Assembly (NCBI RefSeq): GCF_003286085.1
Contig: NW_020825597.1
Coordinates: 1 to 64,000 of the forward strand
Origin: Drosophila persimilis
Lineage: Eukaryota; Arthropoda; Insecta; Diptera; Drosophilidae
Direction of reading: 5' to 3'
DNA: 64,000 nucleotides
Both the position numbers and the translations under genes were made by a program. This document shows positions 33,899 through 46,391 of this stretch, one piece after another. How positions within the stretch are numbered: the stretch's first letter is position 1; each line of letters begins with the position of its first letter. Below the pieces are notes generated by a model. That model had not been told where the DNA came from, did not search any database, and was given only the letters and a program-made list of their open reading frames with translations.

Positions 33899-34028
33899 TA
33901 TTCTGATGATTTCCTACGATACTTTTTCTATGCTATTGTCAATTTTGGGCTCTATGTCTTCCTTCAAAGTTCCAGTCTCCACTGATTGTAACTTTGTTTT
34001 TTCTACCTTCCCTTTCGTTAGGGTTTCA

Positions 34029-34283
34029 TTATTTTTTGACTACACACTTTTTACGTATGTCCTCTATATTTTTAATCATTTTTTCGTACTGCTGTCTCTT
34101 ATAGTAGTCATGATCGACTACTCCATATGTTAACAGTGCAGAATTATTGCCTGTAACTTTGTTTTTAAGGTCTCCTAACCTTTGGATTACATCGCTGGTC
34201 AAATGACCAGCTTCAATCTTTTTAATCTCCCTTGCTATCGCTGCTTGAGCCTCTAAGAGCTTAATTATTTGTTCCGACAACAT
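34029..34283 (-). CDS. BEL/Pao Gag N-terminal piece
   Basis: 84 codons from MLSEQIIKLLEAQAAIAREI, rich in charged helix-forming residues, stopping before 33898. The 5' side is cut by a Helitron at 34299, which contributes spurious upstream codons. Confidence 0.6.
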   Translation of the reverse strand: MLSEQIIKLLEAQAAIAREIKKIEAGHLTSDVIQRLGDLKNKVTGNNSALLTYGVVDHDYYKRQQYEKMIKNIEDIRKKCVVKK

Positions 34284-34298
34284 CTTAGTTAAAAAATG

Positions 34299-35149
34299 TT
34301 TATACCCGATACTCAAAATGAGTATTGGGGTATATTAGATTTGTGGTAAAAGTGGATGTGTGTAACGTCCAGAAGGAATCGTTTCCGACCCTATAAAGTA
34401 TATATATTCTTGATCAGCATCAATAGCCGAGTCGATTGAGCCCTGTCTGTCTGTCCGTCCGTCCGTCCGTCCGTCTGTCCGTCTGTCCGTCTGTCCGTCC
34501 CCTTCAGCGCCTAATGCTCAAAGACTATAAGAGCTAGAGAAACGATGTTTTGGATCCAGACTTCTGTGATATGTCACTGCTACAAAAATATTTCAAAACT
34601 TTGCCCCGCCCACTTCCGCCCCACAAAGGGCGAAAATCTGTGGCATACACAATTTTAAAGATACGAGAAAACCAAAAACGCAGAATCGTAGAGAATGACC
34701 ATATCTTTTAGACTGCGGAATCTGAATTGGATCGTATTATTATTATTGCCAGCATCAAGAAAACAATTTCATTTTTTTCTCGCCCTGTCTCTCTCTAACA
34801 CACACGTAGCATAGGCGGCTTTGCTTAGAGTAAAACATTAGCGCCTAGATCTCAGAGACTATAAAAGCTAGTGCAACCAAATTTGGTATCCACACTCCTA
34901 ATATATCGGACCGAGACGAGTTTGTTTCAAAATTTCGCCACACCCCCTTCCGCCACCGCAAAGGATGCAAATCTGGGGATATTCACAAATCTCAGAGACT
35001 ATTAAAGCTAGAGTAACCAAATTTAGTATCCGCACTCCTGTTAGATCTCACTATAAAACGTATATCTCAGAATTTCGCTCCACCCCCATCCGCCCCCACA
35101 AAGGACGAAAATCTGTTGCATCCACAATATTGCAGATTTGAGAAAACTA
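34299..35149 (+). mobile_element. Helitron lacking 3' end
   Basis: 5' terminus intact. Stops at GAGAAAACTAA, where a reverse-oriented copy begins. Confidence 0.85.
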
Positions 35150-36243
35150 ACGAGGGGGAACGTTGTGAGTTGCTGCGGACACCGCAACTCTAAGGTTATA
35201 CCCGATACTAAGTCAGTATGGCTCTCCTCCGGCAGACGCCGCTAATATTTAACGACACGACAAAGAGTGCGTGCGAGAGAGATAGAAAATCAGTCTGAGC
35301 GTGACTTCGGGCGCTGCGTAGCCACTGCAAATTGATTTGTTCCTTTTGGCTAAAAAAATGGTCTGATCTGATCCAGATTCAGCAATCTAATAGATATGGT
35401 CATTATCTATGATTCTGCGTTTTTAGTTTTCTCAAATCTGCAATATTGTGGATGCAACAGATTTTCGTCCTTTGTGGGGGCGGATGGGGTGGAGCGAAAT
35501 TCTGAGATATACCTTTTATAGTGACATCTTAAAGGAGTGTGTGTACCAAATTTGGTTACTCTAGCCTTAATAGTCTCTGAGATTTGTGGTTGCCTCAGAT
35601 TTTCGTCCTTTGCGGGGGCGGAAGGGGGTGTGGCGAAATTTGGACAGGAAACGGTCAAGGTCCGATATCACAGGAGTGTGGATACCAAATTTGGTTGCTC
35701 TGGCTTTTATAGGTTCTGAGATCCTTGAACTCATATTTTGCAATTGGCAAAACCGACCATGAAACCTGTGTGTTAGAGTGAGACAGAGCGAGAAAGAGTG
35801 AAATTGTTTTCGTGATTCTGGCTGTAATAATTATACGATCTAGTTCAGATTCTGCAGTCTAAAAGATATGGTCACCCTCTACGATTCTGCGTTTTTAGTT
35901 TTCTCGTATCGTCGAAATTGTGGATGCCACAGATTTTCGCCCTTTGTGGGGGCGGAAGTGGGCGGGGCAAAGTTTTGAAATATTTTTGGAGCAGTGACAT
36001 ATCACAGAAGTCTGGATCCAAAACATCGTTGCTCTAGCTCTTATAGTCTTTGAGCATTAGGCGCTGAAGGGGACGGACAGACGGACAGACGGACGGACGG
36101 ACAGACAGACAGGGCTCAATCGACTCGGCTATTGATGCTGATCAAGAATATATATACTTTATAGGGTCGGAAACGATTCCTTCTGGACGTTACACACATC
36201 CACTTTTACCACAAATCTAATATACCCCAATACTCATTTTGAG
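35150..36243 (-). mobile_element. Helitron, reverse, nearly full length
   Basis: CGAGGGGGAACG…CTCATTTTGAG, lacking the last ~10 bp. Forms a large palindrome with the next copy. Confidence 0.9.
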
Positions 36244-36996
36244 GACGATACGAAAAAACTAAAAACGCAGAATCGTAGAAGATGACCATATCTTACAGAG
36301 TGCAAAATCTGAACCAGATCGTATAATTATTACAGCCAGAATCACGAAAACAATTTCACTCTTTCTCGCTCTGTCTCACTCTAACACACAGGTTTCATGG
36401 TCGGTTTTGCCAATTGCAAAATATGAGTTCAAGGATCTCAGAACCTATAAAAGCCAGAGCAACCAAATTTGGTATCCACACTCCTGTGATATCGGACCTT
36501 GACCGTTTCCTGTCCAAATTTCGCCACACCCCCTTCCGCCCCCGCAAAGGACGAAAATCTGAGGCAACCACAAATCTCAGAGACTATTAAGGCTAGAGTA
36601 ACCAAATTTGGTACACACACTCCTTTAAGATGTCACTATAAAAGGTATATCTCAGAATTTCGCTCCACCCCATCCGCCCCCACAAAGGACGAAAATCTGT
36701 TGCATCCACAATATTGCAGATTTGAGAAAACTAAAAACGCAGAATCATAGATAATGACCATATCTATCAGATTGCTGAATCTGGATCAGATCAGATCATT
36801 TTTATAGCCAAAAGGAACAAATCAATTTGCAGTGGCTACGCAGCGCCCGACGTCACGCTCAGACTGATTTTCTGTCTCTCTCGCACGCACTCTTTGTCGT
36901 GTCGTTAAATATTAGCGGCGTCTGCCGGAGGAGAGCCATACTGACTTAGTATCGGGTATAACTCTAGAGTGTCGGTGTCCGCAGCAACTCACGTTC
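36244..36996 (+). mobile_element. Helitron 3' part
   Basis: Starts at GACGATACG inside the element and ends CCCCCTCGTT. Bears private variants ACTCTAGAGTGTCGG and AACTCACGTTCC. Confidence 0.85.
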
Positions 36997-37351
36997 CCCC
37001 TCGTTTTTTTTTAGTTTTACTTAATTAGGCTTAAAAACAATTTGAAATATGAATGAATTCTGCTTCTGCTGTTGTTGTTACTGCGACCGCTGAAGTCGCT
37101 GCTGCTGATACCGCTGTTGCTGCTGCTGGTGTTGCCTCTGCTTACGTCGCTGCTGCTGATCTTCCTGTCGCTGCAGTTATTGTTGCTTGCACAGAGGGCA
37201 CACACAAACCCATTTATATATTTCTTTTTCACAGTCACAGTTATTTGCCACTTTTTTTTCAATTCTAGCCATTAAGCACTTTCGATGTTTCGGATTATTA
37301 TTTTTTTCTCTTTCGATGTTCCAGCCTCAAAAACGCCACCGTCGCGAAAAA
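36997..37351 (-). other. BEL/Pao 5' leader segment, first copy
   Basis: Non-Helitron DNA containing CAG/CTG-rich trinucleotide runs and, on the minus strand, GTGGCAAATAACTGTGACTG. Lies between Gag and the 5' LTR, so it is read as untranslated leader; repeated at 38432. Confidence 0.5.
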
Positions 37352-38431
37352 TTTTTATTATACCCGATACTCAAAATGAGTATTGGGGTATATTAGATTT
37401 GTGGTAAAAGTGGATGTGTGTATCGTCCAGAAGGAATCGTTTCCGACCCCATAAAGTATATATATTCTTGATCAGCATCAATAGCCGAGTCGATTGAGCC
37501 ATGTCTGTCTGTCCGTCTGTCCGTCCGTCCGTCTGTCCGTCTGTCCGTCCGTCCGTCTGTCCGTCTGTCCGTCCCCTTCAGCGCCTAATGCTCAAAGACT
37601 ATAAGAGCTAGAGCAACGATGTTTTGGATCCAAACTTCTGTGATATGTCACTGCTACAAAAATATTTCAAAACTTTGCCCCGCCCACTTCCGCTCCCACA
37701 AAGGGCGAAAATCTGTGGCATCCACAATTTTAAAGATACGAGAAAACCAAAAACGCAGAATCGTAGAGAATGACCATATCTTTTAGACTGCGGAATCTGA
37801 ATTGGATCGTATTATTATTATAGTCAGCATCAAGAAAACAATTTCATTTTTTCTCGCCCTGTCTCTCTCTAACACACACGTAGCATAGGCGGCTTTGCTT
37901 AGAGTAAAACATTAGCGCCTAGATCTCAGAGACTATAAAAGCTAGAGCAACCAAATTTGGTATCCACACTCCTAATATATCGGACCGAGACGAGTTTGTT
38001 TCAAAATTTCGCCACACCCCCTTCCGCCCCCGCAAAGAATGTAAATCTGGGGATATTCACAAATCTCAGAGACTATTAAAGCTAGAGTAATCACTATAAA
38101 ACGTATATCTCAAAATTTCGCCCCACCCCCTTCCGCCCACACAAAGGACGAAAATCTGTTGCATCCACAATATTGCAGATTCGAGAAAACTAAAAACGCA
38201 GAATCATAGATAGCGACCATATCTATCAGATTGCTGAATCTGGATCAGATCAGATCATTTTTATAGCCAAAAGGAACAAATCAATTTGCAGTGGCTACGC
38301 AGCGCCCGACGTCACGCTCAGACTGATTTTCTGTCTCTATTAGCGGCGTCTGCCGGAGGAGAGCCATACTGACTTAGTATCGGGTATAACTCTAGAGTGT
38401 CGGTGTCCGCAGCAACTCACGTTCCCCCTCG
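37352..38431 (+). mobile_element. Recombinant Helitron (5' like 38780, 3' like 36244)
   Basis: Its 5' two thirds share private variants with the next Helitron (GTATCGTCCAG, AGTCAGCATC, AAGAATGTAAATC). Its 3' end shares those of the previous one (ACTCTAGAGTGTCGG). A 31-bp deletion (CTCTATTAGCGGCG at about 38335) lies at the switch. Confidence 0.85.
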
Positions 38432-38779
38432 TTTTTTTTTAGTTTTACTTAATTAGGCTTAAAAACAATTTGAAATATGAATGAATTCTGCTTCTGCTGT
38501 TGTTGTTACTGCGACCGCTGAAGTCGCTGCTGCTGATACCGCTGTTGCTGCTGCTGGTGTTGCCTCTGCTTACGTCGCTGCTGCTGATCTTCCTGTCGCT
38601 GCAGTTATTGTTGCTTGCACAGAGGGCACACACAAACCCATTTATATATTTCTTTTTCACAGTCACAGTTATTTGCCACTTTTTTTTCAATTCTAGCCAT
38701 TAAGCACTTTCGATGTTTCGGATAATTATTTTTTTCTCTTTCGATGTTCCAGCCTCAAAAACGCCACCGTCGCGAAAAA
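38432..38779 (-). repeat. BEL/Pao leader segment, second tandem copy
   Basis: Repeats 37004-37351 at a period of 1428 bp with a single obvious difference (GGATTATTA/GGATAATTA). Confidence 0.8.
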
Positions 38780-39926
38780 TTTTTATTATACCCGATACTC
38801 AAAATGAGTATTGGGGTATATTAGATTTGTGGTAAAAGTGGATGTGTGTATCGTCCAGAAGGAATCGTTTCCGACCCCATAAAGTATATATATTCTTGAT
38901 CAGCATCAATAGCCGAGTCGATTGAGCCATGTCTGTCTGTCCGTCTGTCCGTCCGTCCGTCTGTCCGTCTGTCCGTCTGTCCGTCTGTCCGTCCGTCCGT
39001 CTGTCCGTCTGTCCGTCCCCTTCAGCGCCTAATGCTCAAAGACTATAAGAGCTAGAGCAACGATGTTTTGGATCCAAACTTCTGTGATATGTCACTGCTA
39101 CAAAAATATTTCAAAACTTTGCCCCGCCCACTTCCGCTCCCACAAAGGGCGAAAATCTGTGGCATCCACAATTTTAAAGATACGAGAAAACCAAAAACGC
39201 AGAATCGTAGAGAATGACCATATCTTTTAGACTGCGGAATCTGAATTGGATCGTATTATTATTATAGTCAGCATCAAGAAAACAATTTCATTTTTTCTCG
39301 CCCTGTCTCTCTCTAACACACACGTAGCATAGGCGGCTTTGCTTAGAGTAAAACATTAGCGCCTAGATCTCAGAGACTATAAAAGCTAGAGCAACCAAAT
39401 TTGGTATCCACACTCCTAATATATCGGACCGAGACGAGTTTGTTTCAAAATTTCGCCACACCCCCTTCCGCCCCCGCAAAGAATGTAAATCTGGGGATAT
39501 TCACAAATCTCAGAGACTATTAAAGCTAGAGTAATCACTATAAAACGTATATCTCAAAATTTCGCCCCACCCCCTTCCGCCCACACAAAGGACGAAAATC
39601 TGTTGCATCCACAATATTGCAGATTCGAGAAAACTAAAAACGCAGAATCATAGATAGCGACCATATCTATCAGATTGCTGAATCTGGATCAGATCAGATC
39701 ATTTTTATAGCCAAAAGGAACAAATCAATTTGCAGTGGCTACGCAGCGCCCGACGTCACGCTCAGACTGATTTTCTGTCTCTCTCGCACGCACTCTTTGT
39801 CGTGTCGTTTAATATTAGCGGCGTCTGCCGGAGGAGAGCCATACTGACTTAAGTCAGATACTAATTATTATCGGGTATAACCGTAGAGTTGCGGTGTCCG
39901 CAGCAACTCTCAACGTTCCCCCTCGT
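38780..39926 (+). mobile_element. Helitron, full length
   Basis: Longer GTCC/GTCT tract than its relatives and an insertion (AAGTCAGATACTAATTAT) before the 3' hairpin. Confidence 0.9.
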
Positions 39927-40198
39927 TTTTCAATTACAATAGATATACATATTTCGTTATCTATTAAAATACAGCATGTCCAGCTCGTATTTTTCAAAAT
40001 TATTAATTGAAACTTCAGTTTCATTAATTTTTATTTATTTTATTTTTTTTTTATATTCTCCGATTACAATAGATATACCCAGTTATCTATTAAAAATACA
40101 GCCTGTTTAGCTCGTATTTTTCCAAATTATTAATTGAAACTTTCGTTTCATTAATTTATTTTATACTCTGTTCCTTCCTATAGGAGGGAAATCAAAGT
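39927..40198. repeat. BEL/Pao leader with ~105-bp imperfect tandem repeat
   Basis: TTACAATAGATATA…CGTTTCATTAATTT type block at about 39934-40036 recurs at 40062-40165. No coding region. Confidence 0.6.
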
Positions 40199-41285
40199 TT
40201 TTATACCCGATACTCAAAATGAGTATTGGGGTATATTAGATTTGTGGTAAAAGTGGATGTGTGTAACGTCCAGAAGGAATCGTTTCCGACCCCATAAAGT
40301 ATATATATTCTTGATCAGCATCAATAGCCGAGTCGATTGCGCCATGTCTGTCTGTCCGTCCCCTTCAGCGCCTAGTGCTCAAAGACTATAAGAGCTAGAG
40401 CAACGATGTTTTGGATCCAGATTTCTGTGATATGTCACTGCTACAAAAATATTTCAAAACTTCGCCCCGCCCACTTTCGCCCCCACAAAGGACGAAAATC
40501 TGTGGCATCCACATTTTTAAAGATACGAGAAAACCAAAAACGCAGAATCGTAGAGGATGACCATATCTTTTAGACTGCAGAATCTGAATTGGATCGTATT
40601 ATTATTATAGCCAGCATCAAGAAAACAATTTCATTTTTTCTCGCCCTGTCTCTCTCTAACACACACGTAGCATAGGCGGCTTTGCTTAGAGTAAAACATT
40701 AGCGCCTAGATCTCAGAGACTATAAAAGCTAGAGCTACCAAATTTGGTATCCAGACTCCTAATATATCAGACCGAGACGAGTTTGTTTCAAAATTTCGAC
40801 ACACCCCCTTCCGCCCCCGCAAAGGACGAAAATCTGGGGATATTCACAAATCTCAGAGACTATTAACGCTAGAGTAACCAAATTTGGTATCCGCTCTCCT
40901 GTTAGACCTCACTATAAAACGTATATCTCAAAATTTCGCCCCACCCCCTTCCGCCCCCACAAAGGACGAAAATCTATTGCATCCACAATATTGCAGATTC
41001 GGGAAAACTAAAAACGCAGAATCATAGATAGCGACCATATCTATCAGATTGCTGAATCTGGATCAGATCGGATCACTTTTGTAACCAAAAGCAAGAAATC
41101 AATTTGCAGTGGCTACGCAGCGCCCGACGTCACGCTCATACTGATTTTCTGTCTCTCTCGCACGCACTCTTTGTGGTGTCGCTTAATATTAGCGGCGTCT
41201 GCCGGAGAAGAGCCATACTGACTTAGTATCGGGTATAACTGTAGAGTTGCGGTGTCCGCAGCAACTCACAACCTTCCCCCTCGTT
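40199..41285 (+). mobile_element. Helitron, full length, short GTCC tract
   Basis: Both ends present; the GTCT/GTCC tract is reduced to about 20 bp (40345-40362). Confidence 0.9.
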
Positions 41286-41402
41286 TATTTTGCTACCTTT
41301 AGCTGTCAGTGAACTATACACTTGTTCAGTCTCAAGGAAGCTGGTTTAACTCCGTGCTCTTACCACAGGGCGGAAACGACGGAGAGTCTCGAAGGACCAA
41401 AA
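41286..41402 (-). other. BEL/Pao 5' leader and primer binding site
   Basis: Read on the minus strand, the LTR end (…TTAACA) is followed by TTTTGGTCCTTCGAGACTC (about 41384-41402). That is the position of a primer-binding site, and TTGGTCCTTCGAG is a common start of BEL-type leaders. This fixes the 5' end of the element that continues at 34283. Confidence 0.6.
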
Positions 41403-41784
41403 TGTTAAGACCTTAAAAGAATAGTCTAGACATTTGCGAGTTGAGTTTTAAATTCAAACTAAATTTTATTCTTAAAATCAGAGCATTATATGTGATTTGA
41501 CAATGAGGTAGGAGGAACAATTTGGTAGTCTATAATTATCGTTAGACCTACGCAGAGGATACACTTTACTGAGGGTGTCTATTTGAGTACATGCTTACAT
41601 TAGTTTTATTTTAGGACCGCATTTGTTAAGTGTTTTCTCCACTTGTGTTTTGTTGTCGTATTAATGGGTTACAGATCTCTGTTTACACCAGTGCAGTCAT
41701 AACTTGTCTACTTTATGTGATTTCCTTAGAGATCGGTGTTGTTACATGAGTGAATGTGTACAATAATCTATTTATGATTAAACA
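41403..41784 (-). mobile_element. BEL/Pao 5' LTR, copy B
   Basis: 382 bp with TG/CA ends, followed by GACAG (41785-41789). Paired with the 3' LTR at 28282 it defines one element of ~13.5 kb including nested Helitrons. Confidence 0.85.
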
Positions 41785-41802
41785 GACAGTAATTTATAAT
41801 AA

Positions 41803-42785
41803 AAACGAGGGGGAACGTTGTGAGTTGCTGCGGACACCGCAACTCTACGGTTATACCCGATACTAAGTCAGTATGGCTCTCCTCCGGCAGACGCCGCTAA
41901 TATTAAACGACACGACAAAGAGTGCGTGCAAGAAAGACAGAAAATCAGTCTGAGCGTGACGTCGGGCGCTGCGTAGCCAGTGCAAATTGATTTGTTTCCT
42001 TTCGCTATAAAAATGATCTGATCTGATCCAGATTCAGCAATCTGATAGATATGGTCGCTATCTATGATTCTGCGTTTTTAGTTTTCTCGAATGTGCAATA
42101 TTATTAATACAACAGATTTTCCTCCTTTGTGTGGGCGGAAGGGGGTGGGGCGAAATTTTGAAACAAACTCGTCTCGGTCTGATATATTAGGAGTGTGGAT
42201 ACCAAATTTGGTTGCTCTAGCTTTTATAGTCTCTGAGATCTAGGCGCTAATGTTTTACTCTAAGCAAAGCCGCCTATGCTACGTGTGTTAGAGAGAGACA
42301 GGGCGAGAAAAAATGAAATTGTTTTCTTGATGCTGGCTATAATAATAATACGATCCAATTCAGATGCTGCAGTCTAAAAGATATGGTCATTCTCTACGAT
42401 TCTGCGTTTTTAGTTTTATCGTATCTTTAAAAATGTGGATGCCACAGATTTTCGTCCTTTGTGGGGGCGGAAGTGGGCGGGGCAAAGTTTTGAAATATTT
42501 TTGTAGCAGTGACATATCACAGAAGTCTGGATCCAAAACATCGTTGCTCTAGCTCTTATAGTCTTTGAGCACTAGGCGCTGAAGGGGACGGACAGACGGA
42601 CAGACGAACAGACGGACAGACGGACGGACGGACAGACAGACAGGGCTCAATCGACTCGGCTATTGATGCTGATCAAGAATATATATACTTTATGGGGTCG
42701 GAAACGATTCCTTCTGGACGTTACACACATCCACTTTTACCACAAATCTAATATACCCCAATACTCATTTTGAGTATCGGGTATA
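41803..42785 (-). mobile_element. Helitron, reverse, internal deletion
   Basis: Inserted in TAATTTATAATAAAAA of module U5 (compare 5770). About 100 bp is missing after GGGGCGAAATTTTG. Confidence 0.9.
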
Positions 42786-44344
42786 ATAATTTATATTTTG
42801 ACAATAATTTGTATGACGTTAGATGCAAAGAAAAGCTAACTTTTGCAGACTGCAAATCCCTTGAGAAATGCCACATACCCCGCAGAAGAGAAGGAGCCAT
42901 AGGGGCAGGGGCAGGGACAGTAGCAGGTGCTGAGGGGTAGGTGGGGCTGTGCGACTGACAGACAGAAGACGGGCCCTGACAGGCATCGAGGCAGCAACTT
43001 GTTAGCGATGCTCCCCCGCAACCCCCCTCCCCATCCCCGCCCTTTGGCTGTTGTCGCCTCGTTTTCGCTTTTCCTTTTCGCATTTCGATTTTCGTTTAAA
43101 TTGTGCAACATTTCCGAGATGCAAAGATGCCGCCTGCCTTTGCCTTTGCCTCTTCGCCGAGTAATTAAAATGCAAAGCAAAGTGCAGCAATTTGAGCTTA
43201 ATAATAATGGCAGCAGAAGCAGCAGTGAACAGGAGCGGATGGCAGCATAACGGGCGGGAAATCAACAAACAAACAACTAAATGGGGACAAACAACAAAAT
43301 GGCTAGCCCCAACGTGCACTGGCCAATATCGTGGCACATTTCAACGCAACATTTCCCAGAGATGCCAGACATTGAAACTTTCTTAACGTTTTCAATTTCC
43401 GTCTCAAAGCCGTGAGCAGGGAAGAGAGAGAGAGAGCAGGAAAGAGAGAGGTTGAGAGAGTAAAGTGTGGCAATTGAAAATTGAATGTGCCCCGTCGTGG
43501 AAGTGGACACAGACCCCAAAAACATCATAAAAGCTTAGACCTAGAGCCGCATAATGCACTGAGAGAATATTTATGGAGACTACGATATATTTCGATTAAC
43601 ATACAGGCGATAACGTTACATATCGATAGCCATAAAACGTGAAATATTATTTTGATCAAAACATTATACATTAAACTTTAAATAATTATTTAAAAATTAA
43701 GTAGAAAACAAAAATAATTATAAATTATAATATTCTTATTATTATTCCATTGTACTATTAATACATCTACAAAATATGTACATATGTATAATACTATAAT
43801 TTTGATCAAAACAATTTAAATTGAATTTCATAAATATTTGAGTAATTAATAATAAAAATAGATAATTCTATTATTATTCCATACAAAAAACTGTACATAA
43901 ATCTACGGAATATATAAATATTTCCTTAGTTTTCTCCAGGTGTCAACCCCATTCGGATTATATAGATTTATCCACTTCCAAATTTAAGTTTAAGGCAGCT
44001 GCAGTTCATGGGTTAAAGTATCTCTCAAATGCAGCTCATTAAAAATATTTTCAAACTCAAAAATGTCAATAATTTTCGCTTCTTTCGCCATTCCCAGGTT
44101 AGACGGCCTACATTATATTGCTAAAAATGTGAATTAATTTGAAGTTGGCGTACATATATCGTAGTGTAATCGATAGTATCGAGCCAAAACGATCTTAATT
44201 ATGATCACTAGATTTAAGAGATATACGAAATAAAACGAATGAGCAAGGAACTACATCGAGCGGATTAAGGAAGGTCTTAATTGGGTAGACGGATTCCACT
44301 GGAAAACTGTTGAAGGGACTTAGCTCGTACAGGTTTTATGAAAA
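42786..44344. other. Noncoding modules U5 and U6, copy 3
   Basis: Same order as copy 2 with small indels. No gene seen. Confidence 0.4.
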
Positions 44345-44899
44345 ATGTCTAAGATAAGCTCTCTTACCGCATATTTAAATTACCTGAGGGACTGCAAACG
44401 CAGGTTTCCATCCATGTCCCACGGACAGAGGGCGGTACATGTCGCAGCGCATCGTTGGCTTGCGATCTTCCCAGGCCACAGAGCTCGGTACCGTGGGTTG
44501 AGTTCTTTGCGCATTTAAATCCACTAATGAGTGCAGCAGTTCCCTTTTGCTCTCTACAGCCTGACTATCGACCTGCAATCTCCATAGGACCCATTAAGCA
44601 AGGCAACAGCAGCAGCTTGCTCTGCACTGAACGGGATGCCATAGCCAGCCAACAGCTCCTGCAACAGTGTCGACTGATTCCTCCCTGGACGAGGAGGAAT
44701 GTTTCAGGAGCCCACCTGTGCTAAGAGTAAGCCCAAGAAGGCGAGTTGTGGAATGCGCAGACGCAAGAAGTCGGCTTGCAAAAAGAGGAAAAGCAGAAGG
44801 TCCAAGAAAAGATGCTCAAAGCCACCCTGCAAGTCTCGCAAATCCCGCAAATCCAACAAGTCAAAGTCCAAGATGATGATCCTCACGAAATTTGGCTAA
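44345..44899 (+). CDS. MST-HMG/protamine-like protein, copy 3
   Basis: ATG at 44345; the second Met codon is changed (ATG to ATA, AAGATAAGC). HMG-like part otherwise identical to copy 1. The basic tail is open and unchanged to 44899. Confidence 0.6.
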
Positions 44900-45009
44900 A
44901 AAGAAAATTACTGTAAATTCACACGTGTTGGTCCTGGAAGTCGAGTTTTATAGACTGGAATATCCGTATTTCCAAGTTTTTTCTATAAACAAAATAATTT
45001 TATTTTTAG

Positions 45010-45112
45010 GTAGTAGAGAATCCGCTCCTGGGGCATTTCGAAGTGGCCCAAAAGCTGCTTCAGGTGCCCATTCGGCCATTCGGCCAAAGGTGCTCCTGAA
45101 CATGCAGAACTT
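45010..45112 (+). pseudogene. Orphan exon, copy 3
   Basis: Carries the same 9-bp duplication and 31-bp deletion as copy 2, so copies 2 and 3 share a more recent ancestor for this stretch than copy 1. Confidence 0.4.
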
Positions 45113-45164
45113 TATTTTATCCATTTTATTATATTTATATTATTATATTATAATAATATTTATT

Positions 45165-45628
45165 TTATACGTCCAGTGGCTTGCGGATCAGCATGAGCTT
45201 TTCGATGCGCCTCTTGTACGAGTCGTACAGCTCGTGTTTCTTCCTACCTACGAAGTATATATGCCTCTGCAACTTTCCGCTCCACACCATTTGCAGGTAA
45301 GCAATGGCCAGAGTGGGATACAGCATCACGTATAGTTCATACTTACGAAAGTCAACCATTTCCTTGGTGACCTTCCCGATCTTCTCGAATACTGCACATA
45401 GTCCTCGGGCACCTTATCTGGTACGGTACTACCTTTGCTGGATCGGTCCGAGTCCAGCGCACTCATAAAAATCGACGAAATCTTCGTCGAATTTACTCTT
45501 ACCCACGCCGTCATCTTTTTGCACCTCCGATATCCCAGAGTCTAAAACTGTGTCAGCTTCTGCGTGGTAATTTATAAGCAGCGAGACATTTATTGCATGT
45601 CCCCATCGGTCTTTTGCCAGGGTTCCTT
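45165..45628 (-). pseudogene. TAF5-like fragment, copy 3, frameshifted
   Basis: The NTD2-like part (45165-45359) is intact, but small deletions at about 45385-45435 break the frame. The ATG of copies 1 and 2 is absent because a T-run replaces it. Confidence 0.55.
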
Positions 45629-46391
45629 GCTTTTTTTTTTTTTTTGTTCGATTTCTTCATATTGTGGCTATTACTAATTTTGATATAGGAATTTATAGGG
45701 CGATTTCAATATAACGTGACAACTGTATACGTCAGTTGTCCGTCCAACCAGCACACGAGTCGTTCTAGAAAAGAGGAAACAGGGTTTCAATAGTTTCCAC
45801 AGTTGCAATCGACTTCGATATACACATAAACAGCTGAGTGGCCTGCTTACATAACGAGTGAGCAATGAGATTATCAAAAGGATTGCGCAGACGCAACCGT
45901 GTCCAATGCAGCGTGTCTAATAGCCATAGAAGATTTTAGTGTGTGGCTGCGACAGGATTTCAATGTTGTTCTGGATATAGCACAGCAATTGATGATAGCT
46001 ATCGATACGGTATGAAACACTGTCGACACAAAAATTTAAACTCGGTCGAATTATTTCGAAGTCGTAGTACAATACGCGAAAGCCGGAGAATGTATGTATA
46101 CTTAATATTAAAATTAGTGGCAAAAACATCGACACGATACGATGTGGAAATGATTCCATCGAACATCGATAAGATTATCAAAATCATACCTTCATTGGAC
46201 ATCTTTGTTTTGGCGTTCCTTTTCCGTCAAAGAATCTGCACAACAATTTTTGCTGTAAAAGTTTCAACTGAAAAATAAGTAAAATAAGTCAAATTTGTAT
46301 TGCGTACCGATGCGTTCCTTTGATCCCAACTTCCACGACCTGGATGCCGACTTTCGTTTCACTTTAACTTTTATGTCTATTTTTTTCAGAA

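Noticed and set aside
35407-36750. 83-aa ORFs repeated in Helitrons (KDENLRQPQISET…)
   Set aside because: They occur in every Helitron copy in both orientations without start context; Helitron DNA is noncoding here.
37053-37268. Ala/Val-rich 71-aa ORF and its duplicate at 38481
   Set aside because: Product of CTG/CAG trinucleotide runs in the BEL leader.
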